Positions 44,574 through 58,256 of a stretch of DNA of 64,000 bases are shown here, in pieces. The position numbers and the translations under genes were made by a program. The stretch's first letter is position 1; each line of letters opens with the position of its first letter. Origin of the DNA: Monosporascus cannonballus (taxonomy: Eukaryota; Ascomycota; Sordariomycetes; Xylariales); NCBI GenBank assembly GCA_004154925.1, contig QJNS01000143.1:1-64000 (forward strand). The letters are read 5' to 3'. The notes under the pieces were generated by a model. The model was not told where the DNA came from, did not search any database, and was given only the letters and a program-made list of their open reading frames with translations.

Positions 44574-45396
44574 ATGTCGCATCCGTCGTCGACTCCGGTC
44601 AAGGTCCCGGCCTCGGCAGCGACTTACACGGCCGCCACACTCGACCCGGACCTGCGATCGCAGATCAACACCGTTTTATTAAGGGAAGGACACATCGCAA
44701 AGTAAGTCCCGCCACTCCATCAATCTAACCACTCTTTTCCTCTACACAACCTTCATTCAACCAATAACACTCCCCACGCAACCAATCAACCAATCAACCA
44801 ACCCCCCCCACCCAACAACCCAAAAAACAACCCCCCCCCCCCCCCCGCGGCGCATAGATAGCACACGACACCAAAGCAAAAGACCCAGCTAACCCATCCC
44901 CTCACGACACAGAATCCAAGAACACCTCCTGCACAGCCTCGACGCGCACCCCTCTAACTGGCCGTCGGCCGTGGAATCGCACGCGCTCTCGCTGCTGCGC
45001 TCGGGCGAGGTGAGCACGTTCCCGGCGCTGATCCGGCGAGTCCTCGAGGACGTGCGGCACGATACGGCGGCGGCGGAAGCGAGCGCCGCCACCGCCACCT
45101 CCTCCGGATCGGAAACCATGGCATCCGCAGCCAGCATCGACACGGCGACTAAGAACGGCGAAGTTAACGGCACGTCAGCGACGGTCAACGGCAACACCAT
45201 AACCACCACCAAGAAGACCGGCGTTAACGGCACGAGCAGTAGTGGTGGTGGCGGCGGCGGCGGCGGGGACACCGCCAACAACCTGGCGGTGCCCGCCGCG
45301 GTGATCGAGGGCGTGCTTAAGGTGGCGCGCGAGAGTCTCGAGGCCGTGTGCCAGCTCGAGGAGGGCGGCGGCAGCGCTGTTACGAACGGTGGTTAA
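44574..45396 (+). CDS. Small protein of unknown function, two exons
   Basis: ATG 44574 lies in a strong context (CACCATGTCG). Exon 1 is 44574-44701 and exon 2 44913-45396, with an intron at 44702-44912 (GTAAGT...ACACAG); in phase, 203 aa. The conserved-looking core spans the splice join: LDPDLRSQINTVLLREGHIA, then QEHLLHSLDAHPSNWPSAVE and LLRSGEVSTFPALIRRVLED, which should form a helical domain. A long low-complexity linker follows (Ala/Thr/Ser, NGEVNGTSATVNGNT, a Gly run), and a C-terminal amphipathic helix (PAAVIEGVLKVARESLEAVCQ) ends the protein. No signal peptide or membrane helix. The intron is unusually long for this window (211 nt) and contains a 16-C run (44831-44846) and CAAC/CAAT repeats. 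The product resembles conserved fungal hypothetical proteins, but I cannot name a function. It is convergent with CDC48, with 1.26 kb between the stop codons. Confidence 0.7.
44831..44846. repeat. Poly-C run inside an intron
   Basis: Sixteen consecutive C following CAAC/CAAT-rich sequence, within the intron of the 44574-45396 gene. The length is prone to slippage and to sequencing error. Confidence 0.9.
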
Positions 45397-46652
45397 GCGT
45401 GACGAAAAAGGGAGGCAGCAGCAGCCCCATTCCCGGCTACATCGTTACGATTATTGAACAAAGAAGCGAATAGACGAGCGATCAATCAATCAACGCGGCC
45501 GGGACGGGAAGAAGACAGCACGATGAGTCAACCATACAAATACGCACAGAGAGAGGGAGAGGATTATAAGAACTAGCTAGCTACCTGGGGGCAAAGCCGG
45601 GAGTGGCTCCTACGCCCCCAGACCTAATCAGATCAGGAGTGGAAGGGAGGACGAAGTCCATCCATCGAGCAAGAGTCCCCATTCATACATAGCACCGAGG
45701 AGGATCGAACGAACAAGGCGCCGCCGACCTACCTACCCATCAACCAACCAACCAACCAGCCAGCCAAAGACACGCACACCACCGAACATAACACAACACA
45801 CACATCACCAGGGAGAGGAGTCCAGCTTCTAGCGCCTCATGGCGGGGAACAACTAGGTAGTCTCGAAACGGCAGCCAGTCGGCGTGCCCGGGTCGGTTCC
45901 TATTCTTGGTAACGAGTACCACGAACTGAAACGTCGCTTGTTCTACCTAATGTTAGAAAACCGCTGCCCGTTCCCCCCGCGACATATCCATCCTCATCCC
46001 GACTAAGTTTGGAGGCTAGTACAACAAAATTTATAGACATGTTAGATGCGTTCTCGAGATCGGCCTCATTGCAATGTGCCATATGACCAAATACTTGTGT
46101 GATCTTCGGCTTCAGTGATAAAAGCAGGTTTCTTTCCATCTTAACCCAGCAGCGGCAAAGCTCGTGTGATGCTTATCCATACGCATTTAATCACTAGACC
46201 TCATTGTTATGGACCGTCAACACGTGCGCTGCACCGCTGAACTTCGCATCAGGACATGTTATTTAATGTAAAGCAACTGAATTTCTGAGATCTATGGTCA
46301 ACTACCTGTGGTCCATCGCGATGTGATCTCGAATGCCGAGTAACGTCTTATTGTTACCCCAATTTGACGTGCCTCCAAATCATCAGAAAACATCATTGCG
46401 AGGGACTACAATCAAGCTCATTCATCATTAGCCTCAAACCGTGCCTCTCTCTAATAAATCCGTGGCGTTGGGTCTATCGGCCTGAAGCCCCAACACTAAA
46501 AGTAGAAAACGTCGTGCAATTCCCGAGGCATGAGGTCGAATCGTAACTTTAGATCCTCTTCATTCCCCGCCGGCAAAGGAGGCGTATGATGAGGCATTAG
46601 AATACAGTGGCGGGCGCCGTAGGACCGAATGAGAAAGCTTCAACGGTCAGGT
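45397..46652. other. Intergenic between convergent genes
   Basis: No gene seen. Contains CAAC/CAGC-type simple repeats at 45737-45765. It should hold the 3' untranslated regions of the small gene and of CDC48. Confidence 0.6.
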
Positions 46653-49396
<2,744 letters not shown>

Positions 49397-51807
49397 CGTG
49401 GCTGTTTGTCAAGGAGGAAGGTGTGGTGGTGGATAAGACGAGAGATGAGGCGGGGATGGTCAACGATAGGACCAGTCTTGGCGAGGATATGGAAAGGGAA
49501 AAGATAATACCAAGATGGTATTTGCAAAGGAAAGTTGGTCCTCGGCGGGTTCTCCGGGAAGAGAATTTATGCGTTGAGGATTTTGAGGTGGAAGGATAAG
49601 ATGTTGTGTTAGGAGTCCGTCGAGGTTTGCGTTTGAAGTCCGGGCCAAGAAGCTGGTCGGGTTCGGGTATGACGATTGCTCTGGTACCTAGAGAGCTTTG
49701 ACCCCCTCCCGCTAGTCACCCTTTGCACTCTCGAGTGGCAGGTGGGAGAAGCCCATAGATTCCCAGAATGCAGAATTAGCAGCGCTGTTGCCACCTGGAG
49801 GCAAGTGTTTTTAGCCTTTTAACATGATCCAGCGCCACTGCCTTCAATGCTCTGCCTGCCTATTTGCCTGGTATCCCTGTATATGTACTTATGCAAGCAG
49901 GGTGCAAACGCTCACATTTGTCGGCCTCCAGTTAAATAGATGTACAGTAACCTGAGGACCAGGCTGAGCAGGCAGACGGACCAGTACGCAATCCACCCTG
50001 TAGGTTTTCCTGTCAATCAGTACATTTCCGTTGTCTCTATTCAGATTATTAACCAACATGGGATTCTACTGGCATCCATTGCCACAAGGCTGACTCTCCC
50101 TTGAAAATTCTTGCCATTTTATTATTTCTACAGTCACACTTAGCCACGCCCTGCTCGCTTACTGCTGTTGCTCAGAAGCCAGTTCATTTTAACATATCAT
50201 GTGCAATTACTGGGCGCATACGTCGATTACGTTCTGGCAGGTCGTGGACAGAGTAATTATCACACTTTACTCCTTCCCCCTTAAACCCTAGCAAATGATA
50301 TCAATAGATAAAGCATTTTACATCTGCCAAATTCAAGATATATAATAGGTTAATGAATAAGCAAGTTAACAATACCAACAGCTTCTTTCTTCGGGTTTTG
50401 GTTGAATTTTTACTGTCTTTGTAACAAGTTGCATCGGAATAAGTTACTCTGAACCAGTGTATCAATAATTTTGTCCACGACCTGTCTGGGTAGGAGGCTC
50501 CGGTACGTGGTACAGTTCACGCAGCCCGTCATGCTCATAGATGGCGGGTGTACTATGGTAAGGCTCAACTGGAGTTAACTTTGAAATCCCCAACTGCCCC
50601 GCCTTGCATAATACACACTAATATTAGTTACTTTAGTCCCTTTCAGCTTCATTTCCACAAGTAGACAGGTGTCTACTGTCGTTGACATAACACTTCACTC
50701 GATGTGTTTTCAGCATGAAAGAGTTAAGGGTGTAGCCCATACAGCAACTCTTACCTAGCCGGATATAAATGGCAACCCATGTTATGTGGCTCTGGTATCG
50801 CACAGTTAACATTGTTAGTCAAATGGATAAGAGTCTAGAAAGATAGGATGTTCCTGGCTTTAAAAGAGTTAGGCATACGGTTGTCTTTATTGCCATCTAA
50901 ACCACGATATCTTCAGTTAAGTAAGGTCTTGGCGAATACGGGCCTGGGTCGGCCAAAGGGCCACTTAAAAATCGGTACTCGCGTCTGCTCATCACAGCCT
51001 CGAGACCTGTTATCGGCAGCGGTTTACACTATCAACCGAAATGAGCAGAACCTGAAGTAGGCGGGGACGCGCGACCTTTCTCTCTCTCTCTCTCTTCAAG
51101 ATAGCTCGCGGGTTATCAAGCCGGCCCAGTCCTTAGAAGAACCGCAACGCTGTATTTTATCTACGCGGGAGGGGGACTAACCATGATCGGCTTCGAGGCC
51201 TGGGCGACAGCTCGACAACTCGAATTGCCCCTGGCTCCCAACGTCGCGTCTTGAAAGTTGGTATGTGGTGTATGTGCAGTTCCACCCCAGGTAGTAATGT
51301 ATACCATCATTAGACAGCTGGTTTCTCTGGGAGATGGGATGGGGGCGTGGTTCGACTAGAATAATTGCCGCGCCGAAAGACCGATGTGGCGACCGGATAC
51401 ACATTGAATACAACATAACCATGGCCAGGGAATCTATTTCACTAGGTCACCGCAGTGTCACCTGTAGGCCTTTCTATAGACGACGAATGCGGCATTTCAT
51501 CGGGGCTTTACTGAAATATTGAAATACTAGGTTAGGGCGTGACAACACTATTGCGAGCCGTGTAATGCAAGGCTTCAATCTTAATATTATCAAATCACTA
51601 TCCCCCGATTCTACCCTCTGAACCCCCCCCTTTTCCCTTTCCCGAAAGCAATACTTGCAGGAGCTCCCTCGGTCCCTAATTATCAACTCCAGCATATAGA
51701 GAACTCTTGTCACCGCAACGTCCAGGACCCAGGCCAAGACATGGGTAAGTTCCCAACGAGTTTATCCATCACATAGATTATGCGATTCAATCTTCAAAAG
51801 GCTTGCC
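49397..51807. other. Gene-free stretch upstream of CDC48
   Basis: No gene recognised in 2.4 kb. The first several hundred bases should contain the CDC48 promoter and leader. A CT microsatellite lies at about 51078-51095. ORFs here are short and lack motifs. Confidence 0.5.
51078..51095. repeat. (CT)n microsatellite
   Basis: About nine CT units within a pyrimidine tract. No gene context. Confidence 0.9.
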
Positions 51808-53345
51808 AATCCTGTTGGACCCAAGCTCGGACCCGTGCTCAGCCGTCAAAGCCGTAACGTGCCGAGAGAATATCGAAAGGATTCTTTTTTGTGCACCCGG
51901 CATAATGTGTTCCAAGAAGTACAAGGGACTAACGATACGGGGAAGCTGACCTTTCGAACATCTCTGCAGCTGCTGAGGTCTATATCCACCACAGCCCATG
52001 GCTGGAGGTCCTGGCGTTCCCAGATCTCGAGGACCTCCATTATCTAGATGCCATAGACGCAACAGCTCTTAAGATTCCTCTGCCAGTACTTTCATCGGGA
52101 GGCATCACATGGATCTCTGAATCGCGTAGGATCCGGGGCACATGCCCAGCCTCAAACATTTCTTACTCACCAGCTCTTGATAGTATAAATCTGGGAAATG
52201 TGGCAGGACTTGGAGATATGCCGCCGTGCAACCTCCAGAGAGCTTCTTGGAGGCCACCGTACCCAACCTTACCTGGGTCAGGCCCCTCGAGACCGACGCC
52301 GTCTTCAATGCTGAGAATGTAAAGGAAGTATCCCTGCTCGATCTGGGGTGATATTCGATATGTGTATATAATAGGATAAACAACGGAACGCTCTCAAAAA
52401 CGTCCCTGGGATCAACTCAAATCCGTATATGATCTCATTCTAACAGACCGTTTCGAAGTTGTCTCCAGATTCGTATTTTGCCAGGCTGCTGGCAATTGAC
52501 GGGTCTCTCGCCCTGGGCCCGCATGACAAGGGCGAATATTTCGCTGCCCCGAGAACCATAGACGGAATCGGAAATTACGCAAACATCGCGGGAAATGTCC
52601 AGAACATGCGATTTAACCATGGATTTAGCAGGGTTCTCTACAGTGGAAAGCTTGTCATTCACCCACAATGTAGATACCGTCCTACCGAGGCTTTTGGACT
52701 TGAGATATGCCAAAAACATTAATTTCCGTGGATATGTTAATACGTAAGTGCGCCAACTTTTCATCGACAAGGCCCCGGTTAGGCTTCATGAACCAGTCAC
52801 CGATATTAAAGCGCCAAAAGATCATTGGGAGGGAACCTCTTCCCCGTTCTCAACCTAGTCCCTGGAGTGGTGCTTATCGAGGCATGGAATGAAGATTTCG
52901 ACTGTTCGAAGCTTATGTCCGTAAGAGATGAGCGTGTGATCAGCAGCCTAATCTGTAACGGGACACATGGTACTAATAAACGATCGGTAATAGATGCTCT
53001 AGCCGGCTTCTTGAATGGGCATGGACCGGCATTGCCATCGCCATCGGAATTAGAGTCCTAGGGTTTACAGTTACTGGCGTTTGACTCTGTCTTCGTTCGC
53101 GGCGTACGTCTAGGGTTGGGTCGATTGATGCGAATGAGTCATCTGGGGAGTAAAAGCCTCGGCTGGACGGAACCGGCATCGAAAGATTCGAGGCTCCGGG
53201 AGGAGGGGTTTTGTGTGAGAAACCTGATGATCATAAGCACGAACTTCTCCAACTGCTCGCAGAACTTCAGGATACGTCGCTGACTCCGGAGATGGATGGA
53301 ACAGGGGGGACAATACTGACTGACAAAGCAGGAATGTGCGGGAGC
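51808..53345 (+). pseudogene. Receptor-L-domain/Ecm33-like surface protein, decayed
   Basis: Fragments in changing frames follow the order of a single-pass fungal surface protein with Ecm33-like leucine-rich (receptor L) repeats. Cys-rich start: SDPCSAVKAVTCRENIER (~51830). Repeat-like parts: AAAEVYIHHSPWLEVLAFPD (~51965) and LEDLHYLDAIDATALKIPLP; SFLEATVPNLTWV (~52240); NIAGNVQNMRFNHGFSRV (~52580), then a frameshift into FSTVESLSFTHNVDTVLPRL and RYAKNINFRGYVNT, ending at a GTAAGT donor (~52744). The closing module has DFDCSKL and SLICNGTHGTN (~52895-52980). A probable membrane helix WAWTGIAIAIGIRVLGF (~53015) precedes an intracellular tail (CEKPDDHKHELLQLLAELQD). Stops and frame changes occur throughout, including TGA where Trp fits at about 53083. 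The proteins of this type that I know are cell-wall or membrane glycoproteins; this copy cannot be functional. Confidence 0.65.
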
Positions 53346-54495
53346 GCTAAAACCGTGAAGCACTGAAGACGATGGTAACATGGAATAATAGAATCCTGAC
53401 ACTTTTCAAATCAACATCTAGGGCTTGCTGCCCTAAAGGCGGAAGGGCAAGAACCACTGGGGATCACGATGAGGATCTATTGTCCTTTATGCCACTGTAG
53501 CGTCCCCTCTACCTTTAGCCCGCAAAATTGTGTCTAGTCGTATCAAGGATGATCATGCTATGCAATATTCCCGGTAACTTGGAGTTCAGCTCATAAGATG
53601 CTTCCTAATCGGGACAGCTATACAAATCATGCCTATTACATGTGGTGGTACGTTTCGGCCAACGCTGTGTGACAAGTACACATCTATACCAAATTTCAAC
53701 CCCGGCCAATCGGTGAACGGCAACAGTGACCGTGATATACGTCTCAGCATGGCGTCATGGTATCGCTGTTACTGACCAACGGAAATCATGGCTATACTTG
53801 GTTTCTCAGGCTATGCCTAAGAGGGACAATATATGACGAGAGGAGCTATGACTTGGTACGATCAGCAGCTTATTGCCCCTGAGAGTCGGCCGCGACGCAT
53901 CGAGGCTGATATAGTGGGAGGCATCCAGAGAGCTATTTTTCGTGGTGTCTTTGGCCCTAAAGTGGCCAACATAAGGCGAGCGGCTCGAGATATTGCGCTT
54001 ACATCTGCGACTGATGTAGAATATCCATAAGACACCTGCATCAAAGAGGAAGCAAATTATATCGCATGTTTCGGCCCGGTGCGGATTAGGCCTCTATGAG
54101 GAAGTTCAAACTACCCCTGAACTGCGGGAGTTGGTGTCACTCAGCCTTGGTACGGTGTTCAGCTCCCACCGTAACCCAGTCCGCAGAGTCCAATTCTCTG
54201 AAAATTTCCCGAGAACAGGTTGGGCAATAACAATTGAACATGCTTCGTGTCATGTCTGAGAAGTCTCAATATCTGAGGACTTGAGCGGCTCGATATTGAT
54301 CATTGTTCAATGTCCCAATCATTTCCGGCGAATGCATCAAAGGAGCCAGTCATCGTAACACTGTTATAGTCGACAATGGAGTCTATCTCCCTCCAGCTAC
54401 ACGGGCCTTCTCTACCGACACTCAAAGGGATATGATAGTTCGCGCAAACTAGACATCGAAATGACCAATCGCGCCAGCGTGAACCTGAGAATCCA
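53346..54495. other. Unassigned, no gene recognised
   Basis: Contains one plus-strand ORF at 53833-54030 with coding-like sequence (RRIEADIVGGIQRAIFRGVF), but no family is recognised and there is no intron context. It might be a fragment of another decayed gene. Confidence 0.35.
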
Positions 54496-56420
54496 ATGCC
54501 AGCCGCGGGGCGGGAAATGTCTTCGCGAAGGGGCGGAAAGCCAAAGCTAACGCCGGAACAGATCAAGCGGGCCGAGAACCTCCTCAGGCAATACTTCGAC
54601 AGCGACTGGCTCAGACGGCTCACCTTCGAAGGCATGATCGCGTACGGTTCGTTCGGGGTGACGTGGAAGGCCAAGTTCGAACCGCGCCGCGGTGTCGGGG
54701 GGAAGCGGACTGTCGACTACAGCGACGACGTTCTCGAAGACGAGAGAGCTAAGCGCAGAAGGCTGTCCCAGTCTTTGTCCCGGGATCGCAGTGGCGGCCA
54801 ACGCCCTGGTATCGACGGCGAGCAGCATCTTCTTCGCGGGCCTGTCGGCGTTGTCTCAGCCGTTCTCGGACGGCAGCGCGGTCCGGCGGATCGTGCTGAA
54901 GACGGACCTGCAGTACGCGCGACTCGACGAGAATGTGGTGGCTCCGTTCAAGACGGCATCGGAGTCTCCCAGCGAGTACGAGGACGAGGATTAGGACGTG
55001 GCCCCGGATAATTGCGAAAATGAGAAGAAGTGGCTGAAGGTAGTGTTTCCTTATCAGATACCTGCAGCTGGTCGTAAGTTTACAGCATACGTTGGCAGAT
55101 ATTGAACTGGGCAATGCATATTGTAAAGCTCGAGGAACCGCTCGACGGTTCCCTCTCGCGAACCTTCCGGGGCGTTCGGTCCCACTACATGTTCGAATCA
55201 AATTAGCTGTACGAGGAATACCATGGAGAATGGAAGGCTCATAGATTTCGCGGCCAGAGCTAAACAAGCCAACGTCAATTACCTCCCGAATCGGGTGTTG
55301 TGGAGTATTTTCGTGTGCGGTGAGTCCAGGATGCGGTGTTCGAATCGGATGAGGGTATGGATGGCTGACTAGATTCGACCTCGGCAAGTTATAAGCATGT
55401 GTATTGCGATGGCTTGGCCCCAACGGCCCGAGAACGCGTCCGGGCGCACGTTGGAGCGTTGCCGCAAAGCTAAGGCTCGCATTATAATTCATGGCGACTC
55501 GCACGAAGGAACTGTTAAACAACAACGTCGACTCCTGCGAACCGGAAAGCTCTAACCATGAGTATGTAGTCAGTCATGTTCGGTCCAATATCCCAGACCA
55601 CGAGCAAGACTTAGTTCCAATCTTGAAGTTGACCGATTTTGGTGCTACAAGAGAAGTAGTGGAAGAAGACCCGGGGTAAGTTTATGGGACGATATCAGAT
55701 CCCCAAAGATTGCAGTCCTTTTTGTGATTGTTGAAGAGATTGACTGGATTATAGTGTAACTCAGCCCAGTTCTGCTTCAGAGTAAGTTCTTCGCAGTTCC
55801 TCATAACCTCGTCCTGCATGTCTCAGGGGACAGATCTGGGAGTCGGTCCACCCACTTGAGATATTCAGGAGTCACAATCTCCAGAGGCACAACTCTAGAT
55901 GCCCAAAACATACGAGAAGAGGTTTCGCTAACAATACTTCGCATGTAGTAACGCTTTCGCTATTGGGAAAGCGGGCGATATGGATTTCCCTGAACCCAAC
56001 AGCATGGTAGCATCACAGTGGCCGACCCGAGTTTAGATGATGGCATCAATAGCAACGCTAAAGGATTCGAGTGCTGTTTTATTCTCTGGTAGGGGAAGCA
56101 GGCGAATGCTCCAACGAAGACCGGGAATTTTCGTCGAGGGCATCTGCCTTGAGCTGCTCCCGGCGCGAATGGGATGAATCCGGTGCCGTGGCTCGACGCC
56201 GACCTGAGTGAGGAACCTGATATGCGCCTGCCTCGCAGTCGAACGGTCGGATAAACCGACGTTGGGCAGCCTGGCGGACGAGGTATTGAAGCCGGTCCGG
56301 GAAAGAGAGTTTAAATATTACGATGACCGGCGAAACGTCTACGGCTCGAGCGTAGAAACTGACACGCATATCAAGAGTTTCGTACATGAGCGCTTTCGAG
56401 AACCTAGCGTAACTCCTTAA
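54496..56420 (+). pseudogene. Protein kinase-like gene, decayed
   Basis: Pieces of a fungus-specific protein kinase-like gene in the expected order. N-terminal LTPEQIKRAENLLRQYF leads to FEGMIAYGSFGVTWKAKF, the glycine-loop region (~54640). RIVLKTDLQYARLDENVV (~54886, another frame) holds a candidate ATP-binding Lys. Then a region rich in Glu/Asp (SEYEDED) with TAG where Glu fits (~54992), a plausible intron before 55102, GRLIDFAARAKQANVNYLPN (~55230), MCIAMAWPQRPENASG (~55400), HGDSHEG (~55489) in the position of the catalytic HRD-type loop, LVPILKLTDFGATREV (DFG at ~55634), and the C-lobe end RNLICACLAVERSDKPTLG (~56210). Frames change at least four times and stops interrupt. Atypical HGD in place of HRD is shared with some fungal kinase-like families as I know them. 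It cannot encode a full kinase. Confidence 0.65.
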
Positions 56421-58256
56421 CTTCAAGGCCTGCCCCCGCGCTGCCTGGAACATCTCATATTTATGGCACATCTCTCCCCTTCAAGATGTAGTTTCTATTG
56501 CTTCGAGGCTTACCTGGTATGCTGACCGTCAACGCACCGTCCCACGTCCGACGTTCGACATCAACGCGGGATAATGCAGAAATAGGGGGCAAGAAGAGCA
56601 ACTATCAACGGGCGAGATACTGATAGGAATTAGACCGGCACTGACGGGATCGGTCTTACGGGAACTTATTCCGTGCGGGAGAATTCCCAAGAACTTCTGG
56701 AAGATAGTGCATTCTCGGATCCCTCGGAAGGCTCCGTCAAAGGTCTACGACAGCCCTTGACCCTGGCCGTCTCTGATAAGGCGATCTCTGAGTTTGTCGA
56801 AAGGATTGAGACGTATGGTCCAGAGATTAACCGCTGCAGGGAACGCTGGCGACGCCATTTCGTCTGGTCTGAGCCGGGCTTGCAGCCGTGGTCTCGGTGG
56901 GTTGGATGATGCCAAGACAGGGTCAGTACTGAGGATTCCATGGAGCCTACCAAAGCCAGTCTTGGGCTTGGATGGAATTCATGTATGCGCATATAGTTAA
57001 TGCGAGATTCTTTAGTTACATAGGTAAGCGTATTGTGTAGATACATGCACCTAGGCCATACGGACGCCGTCAATCTTGCAGCTGTCTCAACACCTGCTTA
57101 AAGCATATCTTCTCTTAATCCTCAAAGATTTTGCGTTCTATGACTTTCAGTCGAACATCGTACTGTATGTTTCGCTAGGTCCTTTTCCATGACAGCCATC
57201 GGCGGCAAAAGACCCCCCGACTTCGTATGACCATTCGCTTCCATGCAGACGTATGATACCCTCACCCGCATATTGGGGTTATAGTAGCCCCCCACCCATC
57301 TGACATCATATAACCCACTGCGTCCAGAATCAAAGGACCCTAGGTTCCAGCAGCACACAACATATGACAAGAGAGTGTTACCTTACTTCATCACTCGATG
57401 CGACGAAGCGGCAATAAAGCAGATGAAAATTTTTTCTGTCCTACGGGGATATGGGAATCTGCTCATTATGGCCCGAGATTTTAGACCGACGAGAAGCGAT
57501 GGGCACGGCAGTATGATTACGAGGTGTGCGCTCGCTCTCCTGGTCCGTCAATCTGGGCGGAACCGCAAATGGAAAAGAAAGACAACTTCACCATCCCTCA
57601 CTCAAGCATCCCCAGGCGTCATCTCTTTGAAAACCACCCTTGTCTGTGGCATTGGCCAATAAAAGCCATCCACCCTTACTCGGTAGAATCGCGCCAGGTT
57701 ACGGTGGGGCTTGAGCTAAGGGTCGCCGGGTAGATAACATGATACCCATACAATACCTACTATATGGAATGTTCTGTCCTGGATTCTACAGCCTTCGCTC
57801 TAACTTCCGATTCAAGTTTCCAAGTTATTCCAAAGTATTTCCCTATCACAAGCTATCGGTGCTAAACAGGTTCGTTGAGATCCCATGCCCGTCATGGTTT
57901 TCTATGCAACTCCACCACAATCTTGAAGCAGCACACACTACGTACGTGCCGGCTTGTCAAGGTTGGATTGCAAGAGATAGCGGGAGCATATATCACCTCC
58001 GAATAAACTAATTGCCCGTTTACTCTCTTCCCATTACCAGGTGTCTTTTCACGAAACTATGCTGTTGACGGTAAAGCAATTGTGACCATCGTCTGTTGCA
58101 CTGGATTCCACTAACTGTACCGATCCTACCCTCCCCCGCCCAGCTTCATCCGGCTATTTGTAGGACTAGCGCAAGGAAAGATTCCTAGGGAGCCCTCTTG
58201 CTCCGGGCCCTCGTAGATTGTGTTTTTGTGTTGTTTACTAGGTAGCCTCGAAGTCC
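56421..58256. other. Unassigned spacer before the AVT1-type gene
   Basis: A plus-strand piece at 56673-56909 looks coding (SDKAISEFVERIETYGPEIN, then HFVWSEPGLQPWSRW) and continues in another frame to about 57000; it may be a decayed exon of an unrecognised fungal gene. The remainder shows nothing. The AVT1-type promoter should be in the last few hundred bases. Confidence 0.4.
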
